Assembly: GCA_022414725.1 (NCBI GenBank)
Contig: CM039463.1
Span: forward strand, 90,274,227 to 90,338,226
Source of the DNA: Microglena sp. YARC
Lineage: Eukaryota; Chlorophyta; Chlorophyceae; Chlamydomonadales; Chlamydomonadaceae
Direction of reading: 5' to 3'
DNA: 64,000 bases
Shown: piece by piece, positions 22,241 through 34,076 of the stretch
Layout of the letters: the number at the start of each line of letters is the position of its first letter
How positions within the stretch are numbered: position 1 is the first letter of the stretch
Notes under the pieces: model-generated
Told to the model about the DNA's origin: nothing
Seen by the model: only the letters and a program-made list of their open reading frames with translations
Database searches by the model: none
Made by a program: the position numbers and the translations under genes

Positions 22241-23335
22241 ATGCATCACCAGAACAACCTCAAGACCTTCACTGGTGCCCTAGGATACCCATGGCACCAG
22301 CACAACTCCAAGCTTCTCCTCATCCTCAAATCTACTCCAGGGTGCTACAACATTGCCACTGATGCCGACGAGCCCGCCACAGGGGGGGAGTATCCTGCCC
22401 CTGACTTTTCCCGTGCAGATTCAAACAATGCTAATCAGGCTCTTGCGGCTGCTCTTACTCCCCACAGGATCACCCAACAGAACTACCAGGCATGCATGAT
22501 TGTCATCAACTCCCTTTCAGATGCCATGCAACGGGGCGTCACTACCCACACTGACATGGCTACCAAAGCCATCATGTGCCTCTCAAGACAGTATGGGACA
22601 ATATCTGGAGATACATAGGGTTTGATGCTGTCAAAGCACTTTATGCCACAAAAATGGGCCTAACTGAACCTCTGACTATGTATCTCTCCAGGTGCCAAGA
22701 GCTGTACTCCCAATGCCCAGTCATCAATGGAGTCTGCACCACATCAATGGAGTCTGCACCACATCCCCGATCTGAGTTTGATGGATTCAGAACATCATTC
22801 CACAACACTGTCTGCCCTGACTTCAACTCTCTCTCCACCAGTTAACTTAATATACCCAAGTGATGGACATGTCTTCTTCCTCTGTCCATGGCAACCTGAT
22901 GGAGAGAATATCAATCTGGCTGCTGCAGCCTACCGGAGGTCTTGCCAAGACTTATCCACCATGACCTGCTGGAACTGTGGTGGGTACGGGCACAACTCCC
23001 TTGAGTGCCCCAGTGCTGAGACTGACCTGGCCCACAGACCTGTTGCCTCCACTTCTGCTACCCATGGGTCTCGATCCTCACCAAGAGGTAGACGTGAGGA
23101 CAGCAAGAAAGAGACTACCAAGAGGAGTGACCAGTCCAGGTCCAAGTCACCAACCAAGAGATCTGGTGGCAAGCCTACTACCTACCGTCGAGGCAAGAGA
23201 GACAACAGCAAAGGATGCATGCCCACGTTGCAGATGGAAACTGCTCAACATCTGAGTCCTCAGACCCAAAGAGTGACAACGAGCAGCACAACTTCATGGC
23301 CCTGTCCCTTCAGACGGACAACAAACAGCCCATGA
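22241..23335 (+). pseudogene. Element B gag, frameshifted
   Basis: Gag-like frames run 22241-22618, 22576-22845 and 22727-23335. A 20-bp perfect tandem duplication at 22723-22762 explains one frameshift. The last part carries the zinc knuckle CWNCGGYGHNSLEC (C-x2-C-x4-H-x4-C) followed by an Arg/Ser/Lys-rich tail, as in nucleocapsid domains. It cannot make a single full protein as it stands. Confidence 0.7.
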
Positions 23336-24005
23336 GATATGAGGATGACACCAGAGGCAAGTCTGTGACCTTTTGCCTCCCTGACCGCTTGGATGACTTT
23401 GCTTTCTTTATTACCAACATGAGTACTGATGATGCTTGCCTCCTAAAAGATGACATGCCAATCCTGGCCACAGACTCTGACTCTGATGATGATTGCCAAT
23501 GCCAGGCCCTGCCAGGCCCCACCTTCCAATCTGCTCTGCAGAAGCAATGGCTCATAGATTCTGGTACCACTGCCCATGGCACTAGTAGCCCCAACAACTT
23601 GGTTCATGTTCAGGATCTCCCCCGGCCTATTAAACTCCAGCTGGCAGATCCGGAAGCTCCTATTATCTGCCACCAGAAGGGCAAGGCCTACCTCAGGGGT
23701 CATGGAGGGTCACTGATTATCCTGAATGATGTACTTCTAGCACCCCCAAGACAACCTGCAACATGCTAAGTGTCCACGCAGCCACCCAAGCCTCTCCTAG
23801 TCTCCAGGTGATCTTGTTAGAGACTGCTGCAACATTCTCCATCCCCAAGAAGTCTGGTACCAAGCAGGTCCTCACCTGCCACAAAAGGCATGGCCTATAC
23901 CTCACTAACGTCTACAGTCCCCCTTCACCCTCTCCCAACCGTTCCTACTCTGATCCGACCAGTGCGCCCTCTGAAGTAACCCTATGGGCAGGGTTTTTTA
24001 TTTGA
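23215..24005 (+). pseudogene. Element B protease region
   Basis: Frame 23215-23769 has an acidic linker (DSDSDDD) and then WLIDSGTTAHGT, the aspartic protease active-site motif of copia elements. It ends early at 23769. The next frame, 23763-24005, continues with a LSVHAATQ stretch and an HKRHGLYLTN-like segment that normally precedes integrase. The integrase itself is not found. Confidence 0.65.
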
Positions 24006-24955
24006 GGGATGTCGCAATTAGCAATCTAACTCATCGCTTTCGAGATTGGCCTAGCGATGAATCCGATTTGAGCGATGCAGCTAGATCTGGCCCTCGAGTC
24101 CCAACTGTCCCAATTATTTTGTAAAATATTTTGACCCACGAAAATGCTTCCTTGTCAACAGCACTACGCCGCCTAGGAGGTGACCTGGCCTGGAACTCCT
24201 CGAATTTCTGGCCAGGCTCCCCCCTCCCCTCTGTGCGGTAACACCCACACGTGGTAACTCTCGCCGTAGTAGTTGAGGTCAAACCCTGGCTGGCATTTAC
24301 ATGAGAGGGGTCGAGTGTGGGCTGCAGCCTGGTTGCTGTTCTCGAGAACAATATTACATTCCCATATGTCGAATTTTCCAAGGATGCTCACTGATAAGAG
24401 AAAGACTGTTCTGCCTATGGGTCATGGCCAAACAGATGTATTGCAGACCATGCACCTGGTGCATTGCACTGAGCTTACTTGCGTAGGCTGGTCGACTCGA
24501 TTGGAGAGGACTTGAGTGGATAACTGCGCGCAAAGCAGAAGCTCTAAGCGTTTATATTTGTGATTGCGCAGTTCCGGTACACTACGCAGAATCAGTACCT
24601 CGCAACTTGGTTCGATCAGGTAGGTTGAATTTGCAACCTGGTCTTCGTCTTTTCTGCATGATCAAAGCTCGTCGCAAATGAAGCGCAAGAGCGGTAAGCA
24701 GATTGGTGGGAGGACGGGAGTATGTGCACGTTGGTGGGTGGTTGGGTCATGGTTTGTGAAAGGGGGGTGGGGGTGGGGGTGGGGGTGAGAAGGGCAAGTA
24801 GGTGGTTTGTTATGGTGGAGAGTGGAGGGGGTATGCAGTAGTTCAGGGGATAAATCATTTGAACTTATGGTTTGTGTGTAATTGGGGGAAACCTAGACCA
24901 GACCTAGATCCACTTAAGCTCGGCCATCCTCGGCCAAGTTAAATTAAAGGTTAGA
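24006..24955. other. Unassigned interior of element B
   Basis: I see no gene. 24000-24350 contains non-coding-looking sequence with several stops in all frames and may be a nested insertion. 24700-24800 is a G-rich stretch. Confidence 0.3.
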
Positions 24956-25480
24956 ATGTTGAAAGATCCCAATTTGAAAATAGCTATGAAAAGCTACAAA
25001 CGGAGACTGCCCAGATGGCTTTGGAACCAGAATAGCTTTGGAAAGGGGGGGCTTCAAAAACGAAAAACAAATCCCTGCCTATGGCCTACCAAGTACACTC
25101 CAGACGGACAAGAGTACTGGCGACCTGCCAAGGTATCAACCCCACCTGTGTGCATCATGATGATAATCCACTCTGTACTGCCTGATGGTGATGTACCCCT
25201 CACTCCTACCCCTGTTCCAGATACTCTGCCAAGGCATGCCCTATGCCCTACCTCAGCCCCAGATCAGAATGACAGTGAGTTTGGTGACCTGCCAGACCTT
25301 GTCCCACATCAGACCATGTCCCAAATCAGATCAGATCAGGGTGACAGTGAGTTTGAAGTCCTGCCAGCCTTTGTTCCCCGAGTGCCCCGTGTGCCCTATG
25401 ATGAGCTTGACAACCTCACACCAGCCCAAGACAGAGTGGAGATGGACCTCCTCAGAAACCAGTACAGAAATGTCAATTGA
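24956..25480 (+). CDS. Element B open frame of unknown function
   Basis: A 174-codon frame beginning MLKDPNLKIAMKSYKRRLPR, then proline- and acid-rich (DSEFGDLPDLVPHQ repeated as DSEFEVLPAFVPRV). It resembles no domain I can name. Its place between protease and 3' LTR suggests a remnant of the pol linker or an acquired frame. A second frame, 25477-25836, begins four bases before its end and is also unrecognised. Confidence 0.35.
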   Translation: MLKDPNLKIAMKSYKRRLPRWLWNQNSFGKGGLQKRKTNPCLWPTKYTPDGQEYWRPAKVSTPPVCIMMIIHSVLPDGDVPLTPTPVPDTLPRHALCPTSAPDQNDSEFGDLPDLVPHQTMSQIRSDQGDSEFEVLPAFVPRVPRVPYDELDNLTPAQDRVEMDLLRNQYRNVN

Positions 25481-25836
25481 ATGAGGGATATGATGGACCA
25501 CCTGATGGGACTGGCTTCCTTAAACCCTGTGACCTGGACAACGCTCTTAGCTTTGATGAGTGGATCCTCCAAGCTAGCTCATCTGACGGTGAAGAAGGAC
25601 TTCCCCTGGGGGAACTTGATCCCAATGTCCCCACCGTAAAGTTCCTCAACAACTCTGGTGACCAGAGATCCAGGTTTGCCACAACCCTACAGCACCTCGA
25701 CAACCATGCTGCTTCCCCAGTCATCAACCACATGCTTAAGAACCTCTTGGCTAGATTATACGGGGTTTCCAGAGCAAATTCGTTCCCCAGCTGGAATCTG
25801 AGAGATTCAAGCATCCCTCCAGAATCATGCATTTAG
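25477..25836 (+). CDS. Element B second open frame of unknown function
   Basis: 119 codons, starting ATGAATGAGGG-like at the end of the previous frame and containing LDNALSFDEWILQASSSDGEE. Unrecognised. The following 1.1 kb to the 3' LTR has only short frames and T-rich sequence. Confidence 0.3.
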   Translation: MNEGYDGPPDGTGFLKPCDLDNALSFDEWILQASSSDGEEGLPLGELDPNVPTVKFLNNSGDQRSRFATTLQHLDNHAASPVINHMLKNLLARLYGVSRANSFPSWNLRDSSIPPESCI

Positions 25837-26928
25837 ACCCCTCAGCTGCGTGTGCACCTCTCATCAACCACACCAGAAAGCTTCAGCATATGGTCCAGTC
25901 CTACCCCATGGTATCCACAATCAACTGACTAACCCTGCAGTGGGGCATCTGCCTGCAAGCTGCCATGGTACATGCCCACTCTGGAGTTCTCCACCTCCAT
26001 CCCAAGATGCTGATGGACCCCCAGAGCTGTGCACACCCTGGAGGAAAAGTGATATGTGTGAACAACCTGAGCATGAACTAGAACCCCATGAATTTCACCC
26101 TGATGAAGTTGTATCCACCTGGCCTCCCCAAAAGATTGAAATATTTTGACATCTTCTTGACCAAGATCCTCCAGCAACTATACCTGGATGGCTACTCTCC
26201 CTATGGCACTTAGTGGCCATACCCCCTAGCATTACTGACCCTTTAACAGGAATGAACACTCTGGGAATTAATCCCTATACTGCCCCATGTACAGCGACAG
26301 TTTTTCTCCCCTTTAGCTTTTCTTACCTTTGACAATGGTACTATATTGCTTTCCCCTCCTAAAGATCCACAAAAAAGCAACAGTTTAAACTGTCGTACTG
26401 TCATTTATTATTCCATTCCCAACTGGAATGTATTTATTTGCAGTACTTTCTTTATCTCTAGTTTCACATGATACCTTTCTGATTTAGGATCTTCTCTCTG
26501 GCTCACCTCCTAAATCGTGGGGGTAATCAGCCTACAGACCATGTAAGTCTCAAGTATCATGTGCCTTACATTATATATTCTGGTTGCAAGTTTAGCCTGC
26601 ACCTTTACTGCAGTTTCTCCCCCAGCACTAACTTAGACTCTGGAAGCTTCCCTGCAGCTTCTTCCTCAGCAATTTAGACTGATCTTGCACCTTCCCTGCA
26701 GTTTCACCACAGCATGTCAGCATAGATACATATATTGATCTACTGACTTTGAGACCTTCAGGTGCTTCCTTTTCTAGTCCTGATCTTAATAATTGTATTT
26801 TCTAGTTCTTGACAAAGCAGACCAGCTCTAAAGCCATTACATTCTCATCCATTTAAATTACTTTCTTATGCCCCTCAGTTAATTCCAGGAATTCTTGAGC
26901 TCAAGAATGCCAAGAATTGGGAGGGATT

Positions 26929-27151
26929 TTATTGTCCGACTTATATGTCGGCACTTGAATAGGATAGGCAAAGTACGCACATGACTCTGTTCCCTTTTGG
27001 TCCCGTGTTGTCTGCCTCCAGGCGTCCAGGCTAGCTATGGCCTGCACGTCACTATGCAGTACGCATTAGACCTTCCCTATATATCGCTATATTGCGACTA
27101 ATAGCTATCTTCACTCTATTGAGTCTGCAGCGTAAACTACTACGACTAAAA
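26929..27151 (+). repeat. 3' LTR of element B
   Basis: Same start and end as the 5' LTR. A polypurine tract lies at 26915-26926. The segment just after it (CTAGTAGACG) recurs at 27380. Confidence 0.8.
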
Positions 27152-27740
27152 CTAGTAGACGGCGCAAAAACTGGTACAACTTCATGCCTCTTGCTAGGGG
27201 GACAGCAGCATGTGGCTATGCCACCATCCTATCCCTCTTGTGGGCAGCAGGCTACCCAGTCACTACAGACATTCCCAAGAACTACCAGGTGGGGAGAGGG
27301 AGGGGGTGTAGGGGGGGGAAACGAACTGGGGGGGGGCTAGGGGTACAGCAGCATGTGGCTATGCCACCATACGGCTAAAACTAGTAGACGCTTCTCGGCC
27401 ATTCTGTTCCCGGTCATTATACGACCGCTCAAACTGTAGCCACACCTAGTGTACCACAGCAACAGCAACAACAACCAATAGCAGCAGCAACAACAACAAC
27501 AACACCGTTTGGAAGGCAGACTTGCAGGTTATTATATCACGACGCCCCACTGTTTTTCCTGCAGGTGTTTCCAGACATTAGGGTGACTTGCGTTCTACCC
27601 TAGGGTTTAGGGGTGAAAAGTGCAGTTGTAGGCTTTTGTGTAAGGGATGGCCAAACTAGGAACAAGCATTTCAATTGGGTCCAGCATTGGGTATCCAGTG
27701 ATCCATCCTCCCCTGCACTTAGTTCAAACAAGTACGATGG
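27152..27740. other. Region after element B
   Basis: A + strand stretch reads LARGTAACGYATILSLLWAAGY and looks exon-like (27184-27300), but I do not recognise it. A 34-bp block with CAGCAGCATGTGGCTATGCC appears at 27200 and again at 27345. It is followed by CAA/CAG-rich DNA and then ankyrin intron sequence from about 27560. Confidence 0.35.
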
Positions 27741-27749
27741 GCACCTCAC

Positions 27750-27782
27750 ATGTTCTTTGGCGGATAATCTTGCTCAATAGCC
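27750..27782 (-). pseudogene. Ankyrin exon stub
   Basis: About 33 bases match the 3' end of the last ankyrin exon (compare 7980 and 28635), including the donor side, and then the exon is cut off. The SINE follows upstream. Confidence 0.5.
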
Positions 27783-27799
27783 GAGATAGTACAGCTTAT

Positions 27800-28005
27800 T
27801 TCCCCCTCTATAATGATAACGCCTGATGGGGCGTGGTGTTAAGGGAGCCCGTCGTACGCAGGTGGGGGGCGGTCTCCTACCTCAACTGGACAAGCTACCA
27901 TCGCGGTTGACGACGACCTGCAACGCCAAGAGCGACAGAAGGGGGAGTCGAACCCCCGACTCTTCATTCTTAAAGTGACTTAGTCTACCACTAGACCAAT
28001 GTATA
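27800..28005 (-). mobile_element. tRNA-derived SINE, second copy
   Basis: Minus-strand copy of the family at 11887. The tRNA-like head has an A box TGGTCTAGTGG with perfect D-stem GTCT/AGAC, a partly paired anticodon arm, and a perfect T arm GGGGG-TTCGACT-CCCCC (27941-27957). Acceptor pairing is poor (about 4 of 7), so it is not a working tRNA gene. The body shares the GGTAGCTTGT and GGCGTTATCATT blocks. Confidence 0.75.
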
Positions 28006-28589
28006 TCACTGAAAGAGGCCATTTCTCCCTCTAGAGCTCTGGTTAGTTTTACATTTTGAGTCCATTTAGCTAAGGTCAAGCTATTCATTAAGCCAAAAAC
28101 GACTTTATAGTAACGCACTATAAATGATTTTGTTCCCCATACGACCTCCAAAGATTATTACTAGTTCAACACTCGTTCGTCTAGGGACCTGGAGCATGTC
28201 TACGATTTCCCCTTGAAGAATTCGCTTCTTCGTGACTCTCGTAGCTCATTACATCAGCGCATTGTGCTTGACAAGGAAATCTGCTCTTCCGCACTAGTTC
28301 CTGCAGGTTGCGAAGTAGCAACTGTAGCCTCGGGAGTTGCTGCACCTGCCTCCATGGGACTTCAGGAAGTCAGTGAGCTAATAAGTTCATTAGCCTTACA
28401 GGGCACCAAGTTGAATAATAATGCCATGCCATGCTACATTGATTCTTGACCCTCCCAATATTAAATTGAACGGATAAGTAAGCAACTGCTTGTGCATCCA
28501 TCACCAAGGAGGCTGCCCCTGCTGCTTGACGAACATTACACCACCCCCGGGGCCGACCTCAAGGGGACCCGCCAGGGCCCCTTACTATT
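28006..28589. other. Unassigned segment
   Basis: A + frame 28213-28449 (78 codons, ending MPCYIDS) and a GC-richer piece at 28500-28590 are the only open stretches. Neither is recognised. No RNA gene is seen. Confidence 0.3.
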
Positions 28590-28733
28590 TTATACTGCAC
28601 TTATTTGGTACGGTAAGTACAATGGGCACTTCACCTGTTCTTTTGCGGAAATGTTTGCTCCCCTGTCCAACAAAACTTCTATGACGTCCACACGCCCCCT
28701 GTAGGCCGCCTCATGAAGGGCAGTCCAACCATT
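28590..28733 (-). CDS. Ankyrin gene II, last visible exon
   Basis: Repeat NGWTALHEAAYRGRVDVIEV then LLDRGANISAKEQ to 28635, then readthrough to a stop at 28590, as in copy I at 7947-8078. The acceptor is CTCCTCAG. The short conserved readthrough (KEQVxCPLYL) in both copies favours a terminal exon. Confidence 0.65.
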   Translation of the reverse strand, partial: NGWTALHEAAYRGRVDVIEVLLDRGANISAKEQVKCPLYLPYQISAV

Positions 28734-29152
28734 CTGAGGAGTAAGCAGTGGTATGAAAGTGAGTGAGCTGGTAGTTGTCATTGACTTGCTACTGCACTTG
28801 ACATAGTTTAAAACAACCATAGCACTGCTTGCAAGGGCAGGCTTTCAAGTGTGAGTAACTCTCCACTATTTGTGCAAGCATGTGTTTCTACACACCTACC
28901 AGGGTGCGTCAGTATGTACAGCCCTAGGGTACAAGTACAAAATACTCTCCACTATTTGGGCAAGCATGTGTTTCTACACATCAGGGTGACTTGCCTTTAA
29001 TTAATTAATTAATTGATTAATTAATTAATTAATTCAAACTTGGGATTAGCATGTGTTCGGCTCAACGGTTTGGTGTCCAGAGATTTACCCTCCCACGCAT
29101 TGGGTCACAAAGCAAGCAAGCAACCAACCAATTATAGAAGCCAGTCTCTCAC

Positions 29153-29257
29153 AACAGGGGAAATGGCTGATACGTTGGCTCCCCCGTCCAACAACACATT
29201 CATGGTGTCCATATTCTCAGTGTATGTCGCCGTATAATGAAGGGGAGTCCAACCATT
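29153..29257 (-). CDS. Ankyrin gene II, module exon b, copy 1
   Basis: A 105-nt phase-0 exon encoding NGWTPLHYTATYTENMDTMN and on to [11 protein letters not shown]. It has the extra residue typical of this exon type. Donor GTGAGAG, acceptor ACTCATCAG. Confidence 0.78.
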
Positions 29258-29752
29258 CTGATGAGTAAGCAGTGGTATGAGATCATGTAAGCTGGTACTC
29301 TGGTAGTTGTCACTCAGTTGCTACTGCACTTTAGGGACACACGGTTTATAACAACAAGCACACTACTGCTTACAAAGGCACTCTTGCGAGCGTGAACTAC
29401 TTGACACTGTTTGTGCAAGCACGTATTCCTAAACATCAACAGTTCCTTCATGATTTTTCTTTTCAAGCCCTTCCTATCACGGTTGGGCAAGTAACTTTTG
29501 CCTATCTGGCCTACCCCTGGACTGCAACATACATACACATCTGGGTGACTGGGGTTGAATGCATACACCACTACACGTCCGTTTGTACCGCGCTAGGGTT
29601 CAGGGTTAGGGAGAGTGTAGTTTTTGTTGTTTGCTTATTGTGGCGGCTGAACAAACTGATTAGAGACAATGATCTGTTTGGGTCAAGGGTTTGGTATTTG
29701 ATTATCCATTCTCCCCCACACGTAGGTCAAGCAGGCATAATGTGAGACTTAC

Positions 29753-29851
29753 CGAATCTGCGGCTTCAGTGTCGGCCCCCCTGTCCAACAACACATTTAT
29801 GGCATCCACCTGGCCATTGCTGACCGCAAGATGGAGGGGAGTCATACCATC
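29753..29851 (-). CDS. Ankyrin gene II, module exon a, copy 1
   Basis: A 99-nt phase-0 exon, DGMTPLHLAVSNGQVDAINV then LLDRGADTEAADS. Donor GTAAGTC, acceptor CTCCTCAG. Confidence 0.8.
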
Positions 29852-29970
29852 CTGAGGAGTAAGTTGTGTTATGAGAGCAAGTGAGCTGGCAGTTATTAGT
29901 TATTAAGTACTGAATTGCACTGAATTGCACTGAATTGTACTGAATCGCATTTATTAAGTGCTGAATTGAA

Positions 29971-30028
29971 ACGCATTTATGGCATCCACCGACCCAGATT
30001 TGGCTGCAAGAGCGAGGGGAGTCGAACC
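29971..30028 (-). pseudogene. Truncated ankyrin exon, copy 1
   Basis: Keeps its acceptor and GSTPLALAAKSGSVDAINA but then runs into ATTGCACTGAATTG-type short repeats, so the second helix and the donor are gone. It matches complete exon 10294-10389 of copy I. Confidence 0.7.
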
Positions 30029-30117
30029 CTGAAGAGTAAGGAGTGGTATGAACGTATGTGAGCTGGTAGTTGTTACTCAATTGAAAATGCACTTAAATAA
30101 CACAGTTTTAAACAAAA

Positions 30118-30124
30118 ACAACAA

Positions 30125-30159
<35 letters not shown>

Positions 30160-30191
30160 GCAACAACAACAACAACAACAACAACAACAAG
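30118..30191. repeat. (CAA)n microsatellite
   Basis: About 24 CAA units with two interruptions in an ankyrin intron, at the position where nearly every intron of this family has a CAA tract before CTGCTTACAAAGGCA. Confidence 0.95.
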
Positions 30192-30411
30192 ACTGCTTAC
30201 AAAGGCATATTTGCTAGTGATAACTTTTCTCGGGAGTTTGTTTAAGCATGTGTTTCTGCACATATTATATGGTAATTGTGGTGGCTGAACACATAATCTA
30301 GAGATTCGCATGCGTTTGGCTCGACGTTTTGGTATTCAGTGATTTACCCTCCCACGCATTGGGTCACAAAGCAAGCAAGCAACCAACCAATTATAGAAGC
30401 CAGTCTCTCAC

Positions 30412-30516
30412 AACAGGGGAAATGGCTGATACGTTGGCTCCCCCGTCCAACAACACATTCAAGGTGTCCATATTCTCAGTGTATGTCGCCGTATAATGAA
30501 GGGGAGTCCAACCATT
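30412..30516 (-). CDS. Ankyrin gene II, module exon b, copy 2
   Basis: 105 nt, phase 0, differs from copy 1 at very few positions (ATGGTG to AAGGTG changes Met to Leu before NVLLDG). Confidence 0.78.
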
Positions 30517-31015
30517 CTGATGAGTAAGCAGTGGTATGAGATCATGTAAGCTGGTACTCTGGTAGTTGTCACTCAGTTGCTACTGCACTTTAGGGACACA
30601 CGGTTTATAACAACAAGCACACTACTGCTTACAAAGGCACTCTTGCGAGCGTGAACTACTTGACACTGTTTGTGCAAGCACGTATTCCTAAACATCAACA
30701 GTTCCTTCATGATTTTTCTTTTTAAGCCCTTCCTATCACGGTTGGGCAAGTAACTTTTGCCTATCTGGCCTACCCCTGGACTGCAACATACATACATACA
30801 CATCTGGGTGACTGGGGTTGAATGCATACACCACTACACGTCCGTTTGTACCGCGCTAGGGTTCAGGGTTAGGGAGAGTGTAGTTTTTGTTGTTTGCTTA
30901 TTGTGGCGGCTGAACAAACTGATTGGAGACAATGATATGTTTGGGTCAAGGGTTTGGTATTTGATTATCCATTCTCCCCCACACGTAGGTCAAGCAGGCA
31001 TAATGTGAGACTTAC

Positions 31016-31114
31016 CGAATCTGCGGCTTCAGTGTCGGCCCCCCTGTCCAACAACACATTTATGGCATCCACCTGGCCATTGCTGACCGCAAGATGGAGG
31101 GGAGTCATACCATC
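31016..31114 (-). CDS. Ankyrin gene II, module exon a, copy 2
   Basis: 99 nt, phase 0, identical repeat to exon 29753-29851 with the same GTAAGTC donor. Confidence 0.8.
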
Positions 31115-31233
31115 CTGAGGAGTAAGTTGTGTTACGAGAGCAAGTGAGCTGGCAGTTATTAGTTATTAAGTACTGAATTGCACTGAATTGCACTGAATTG
31201 TACTGAATCGCATTTATTAAGTGCTGAATTGAA

Positions 31234-31291
31234 ACGCATTTGTGGCATCCACCGACCCAGATTTGGCTGCAAGAGCGAGGGGAGTCGAACC
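31234..31291 (-). pseudogene. Truncated ankyrin exon, copy 2
   Basis: Same truncation as 29971-30028, so the damage preceded the module amplification. Confidence 0.7.
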
Positions 31292-31371
31292 CTGAAGAGT
31301 AAGCAGTGGTATGAACGTATGTGAGCTGGTACTTGTTACTGAATTGAACATGCACTTAACTAACACAGATT

Positions 31372-31375
<4 letters not shown>

Positions 31376-31446
<71 letters not shown>
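31376..31446. repeat. (CAA)n microsatellite split by a retroposon
   Basis: A CAA array that ends where the (TTTCAA)-tailed insertion begins. The array resumes at 31826. Confidence 0.95.
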
Positions 31447-31966
<520 letters not shown>

Positions 31967-32186
31967 ACTGCTTACAAAGGCATATTTGCTAGTGATAACT
32001 ATTCTTCGGAGTTTGTTCAAGCATGTGTTTCTGCACATATTACATGGTAATTGTGGTGGCTGAACACACAATCTAAGGATTAGCATGCGTTTGGCTCAAC
32101 GGTTTGGTATTCAGTGATTTACCCCCCCACGTATTGGGTCACAAAGCAAGCAAGCAACCAACCAATTCTAGAAGCCAGTCTCTCAC

Positions 32187-32291
32187 AACAGAGGAAATGG
32201 CTGATGCATTGGCTCCCCCGTCCAACAACACATTCAAGGTGTCCATATTCTCAGTGTATGTGGCCGTATAATAAAGGGGAGTCCAAACATT
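32187..32291 (-). CDS. Ankyrin gene II, module exon b, copy 3
   Basis: 105 nt, phase 0, NVWTPLYYTATYTENMDTLN then GGANASAISSV. It has more substitutions than the other two copies (G to V at residue 2). Confidence 0.75.
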
Positions 32292-32798
32292 CTGATGAGT
32301 AAGCAGTGGTATGAGATCATGTGAGCTGGTACTCTGGTAGTTGTCACTGAGTTGCTACTGCACTTTAGGGACACACGGTTTATAACAACAAGCACACTAC
32401 TGCTTACTAAGGCACTCTTGCGAGCGTGAACTACTTGACACTGTTTTTGCAAGCACGTATTCCTAAACATCAACAGTTCCTTCATGATTTTTCTTTTTAA
32501 GCCCTTCCTATCACGGTTGTCTAAGTAACTTTTGCCTATCTGGCCTACCCCTGGACTGTAACATACATACATACATACATACACATCTGGGTGACTGGGG
32601 TTGAATGCATACACCACTACACGTCCGTTTGTACCACGCTAGGGTTCAGGGTTAGGGAGAGTGGAGTTTTTGTTGTTTGCTTATTGTGGCGGCTGAACAA
32701 ACTGATTAGAGACAATGATATTTTTGGGTCAAGGGTTTGGTATTTGATTATCCATCCTCCCCCACACGTAGGTCAAGCAGGCATAATGTGAGACTTAC

Positions 32799-32897
32799 CG
32801 AATCTGCGGCTTCAGTGTCGGCCCCCCTGTCCAACAACACATTTATGGCATCCACCTGGCCATTGCTGACCGCAAGATGGAGGGGAGTCATACCATC
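32799..32897 (-). CDS. Ankyrin gene II, module exon a, copy 3
   Basis: 99 nt, phase 0, same repeat as the other two module copies. A (CAA)n array at 32998-33080 lies in the intron upstream. Confidence 0.8.
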
Positions 32898-32997
32898 CTG
32901 AGGAGTAAGTTGTGTTATGAGAGCAAGTGAGCTGGGAGTTATTAGTTAACACTATTTTACGCATTTTACAGTAACAATAAGCAATTCTTACAAAGGC

Positions 32998-33070
<73 letters not shown>

Positions 33071-33360
33071 GCAACAACAACACTGATTACAAAGGCATGT
33101 TTGCAAGTGAGAACTATTCTCCGGTGTTTGTCCAAGCATATGTTTCTACACGTAATGGTGAATATGGTTCATGCATACACCACCACACATCAGTGTGTAC
33201 GGCCTTAGGGTTTAGGGTTGGGGAGTGCAGTTTTATGTACCGTATTCGGTTGTGGTGGCTGAACACACTGACTAAGACAGTGGCATGCATTCGGTCCAAA
33301 GATTATTCAGGTATCCATCCTCCCCCAAATGGGGTAAATGACATATAATGGGCAACTCAC

Positions 33361-33471
33361 ACTATCAAAGGCTGTAGCTGTGGAGGACATGTTTTCTCCC
33401 CTGTCCAGTAACGTATCTAAGATGTCCACATTCCCAGTGTAGGCTGCCATGTGAAGGAGGGTCCAACCAAG
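33361..33471 (-). CDS. Ankyrin gene II, exon (repeat LGWTLLHMAAYTG)
   Basis: A 111-nt phase-0 exon. Compared with copies I and III it has TLLH for TPLH and LLDRGENMSST for LLDMGANISAT, changes at consensus positions that suggest relaxed constraint. Confidence 0.75.
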
Positions 33472-33709
33472 CTGAGGAGTAAGTAGTGGTATGAGAGTAT
33501 GTGATCTGTTAGTTGCTACTTAATTGTTACTAGTTACTTAATTGCTAATGCACAAGTAATTGTATTCACAACAGCAACAACACTCCTTATAACAAAGGCA
33601 CGCTTGCAAGTGAGAACTAGTCTCCATTGTTTGTGCAAGCTAGTGTTTTAGGTTTAGCTCTGGTTTGTGGTTAGCCCGAAACTCCGAGCCCAACAAGTGT
33701 TTCTACACA

Positions 33710-33781
33710 TATGTCCCGTAACACATGCAAGGCATCCACATGCCCATAGCAAGCTGTATCATGGAGGGGAGTCTCACCATC
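33710..33781 (-). pseudogene. Broken ankyrin exon with dead acceptor (copy II)
   Basis: HDGETPLHDTACYGHVDALH, then loss of the second half. The acceptor position reads CAC instead of CAG (33782-33784), as in copy I. Confidence 0.65.
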
Positions 33782-33977
33782 GTGAGGAGTCAGCAATGAT
33801 ATGAAAGCATGTGAGCTGGTGGTTGTCGCTGACTTGGCACTGCAATCGAATATCACAATTTACAGCAACAACTAGCTACACATGCATTCAAGGCGTTCAC
33901 ATGCCAGCCGCCAGCTACTCGGTGAAGAGGGGACCTATGGGAGCCGTTAGAACTAGTCAATGAAATGTGCGACGTAC

Positions 33978-34076
33978 ATCAACAGTAGTGATGATGTCGG
34001 CTCCTTCATCCAAGAGCGCATTCATGCATGCCACGTTGCCTACTTTGGCCGCAGAAGACAGTGAGGTCCCATTATT
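33978..34076 (-). CDS. Ankyrin gene II, first ankyrin exon (NNGTSLSSAAKVGN)
   Basis: A 99-nt phase-0 exon, core VACMNALLDEGADIITTVD, with CTACAG acceptor and GTACGT donor. Matches 12935-13033. Confidence 0.75.

Larger units (their letters stand above)
21329..27151 (+). mobile_element. Degraded LTR retroelement B (copia-type gag and protease)
   Basis: Direct LTRs of about 225 bp at 21329-21556 and 26929-27151 share long blocks, for example GTACGCACATGACTCTGTTC and CTTCACTCTATTGAGTCTGC. A purine tract GGGAGGGA lies just before the 3' LTR. The interior has a zinc-knuckle gag and a copia-like protease but no recognisable integrase or reverse transcriptase, so it is non-autonomous or badly damaged. 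No clear target duplication is seen. Confidence 0.8.

Noticed and set aside
27934..28005. A functional tRNA gene
   Set aside because: D and T arms are good, but the acceptor stem pairs at only about four of seven positions and the anticodon stem is imperfect. The following body is shared with the SINE at 11887.
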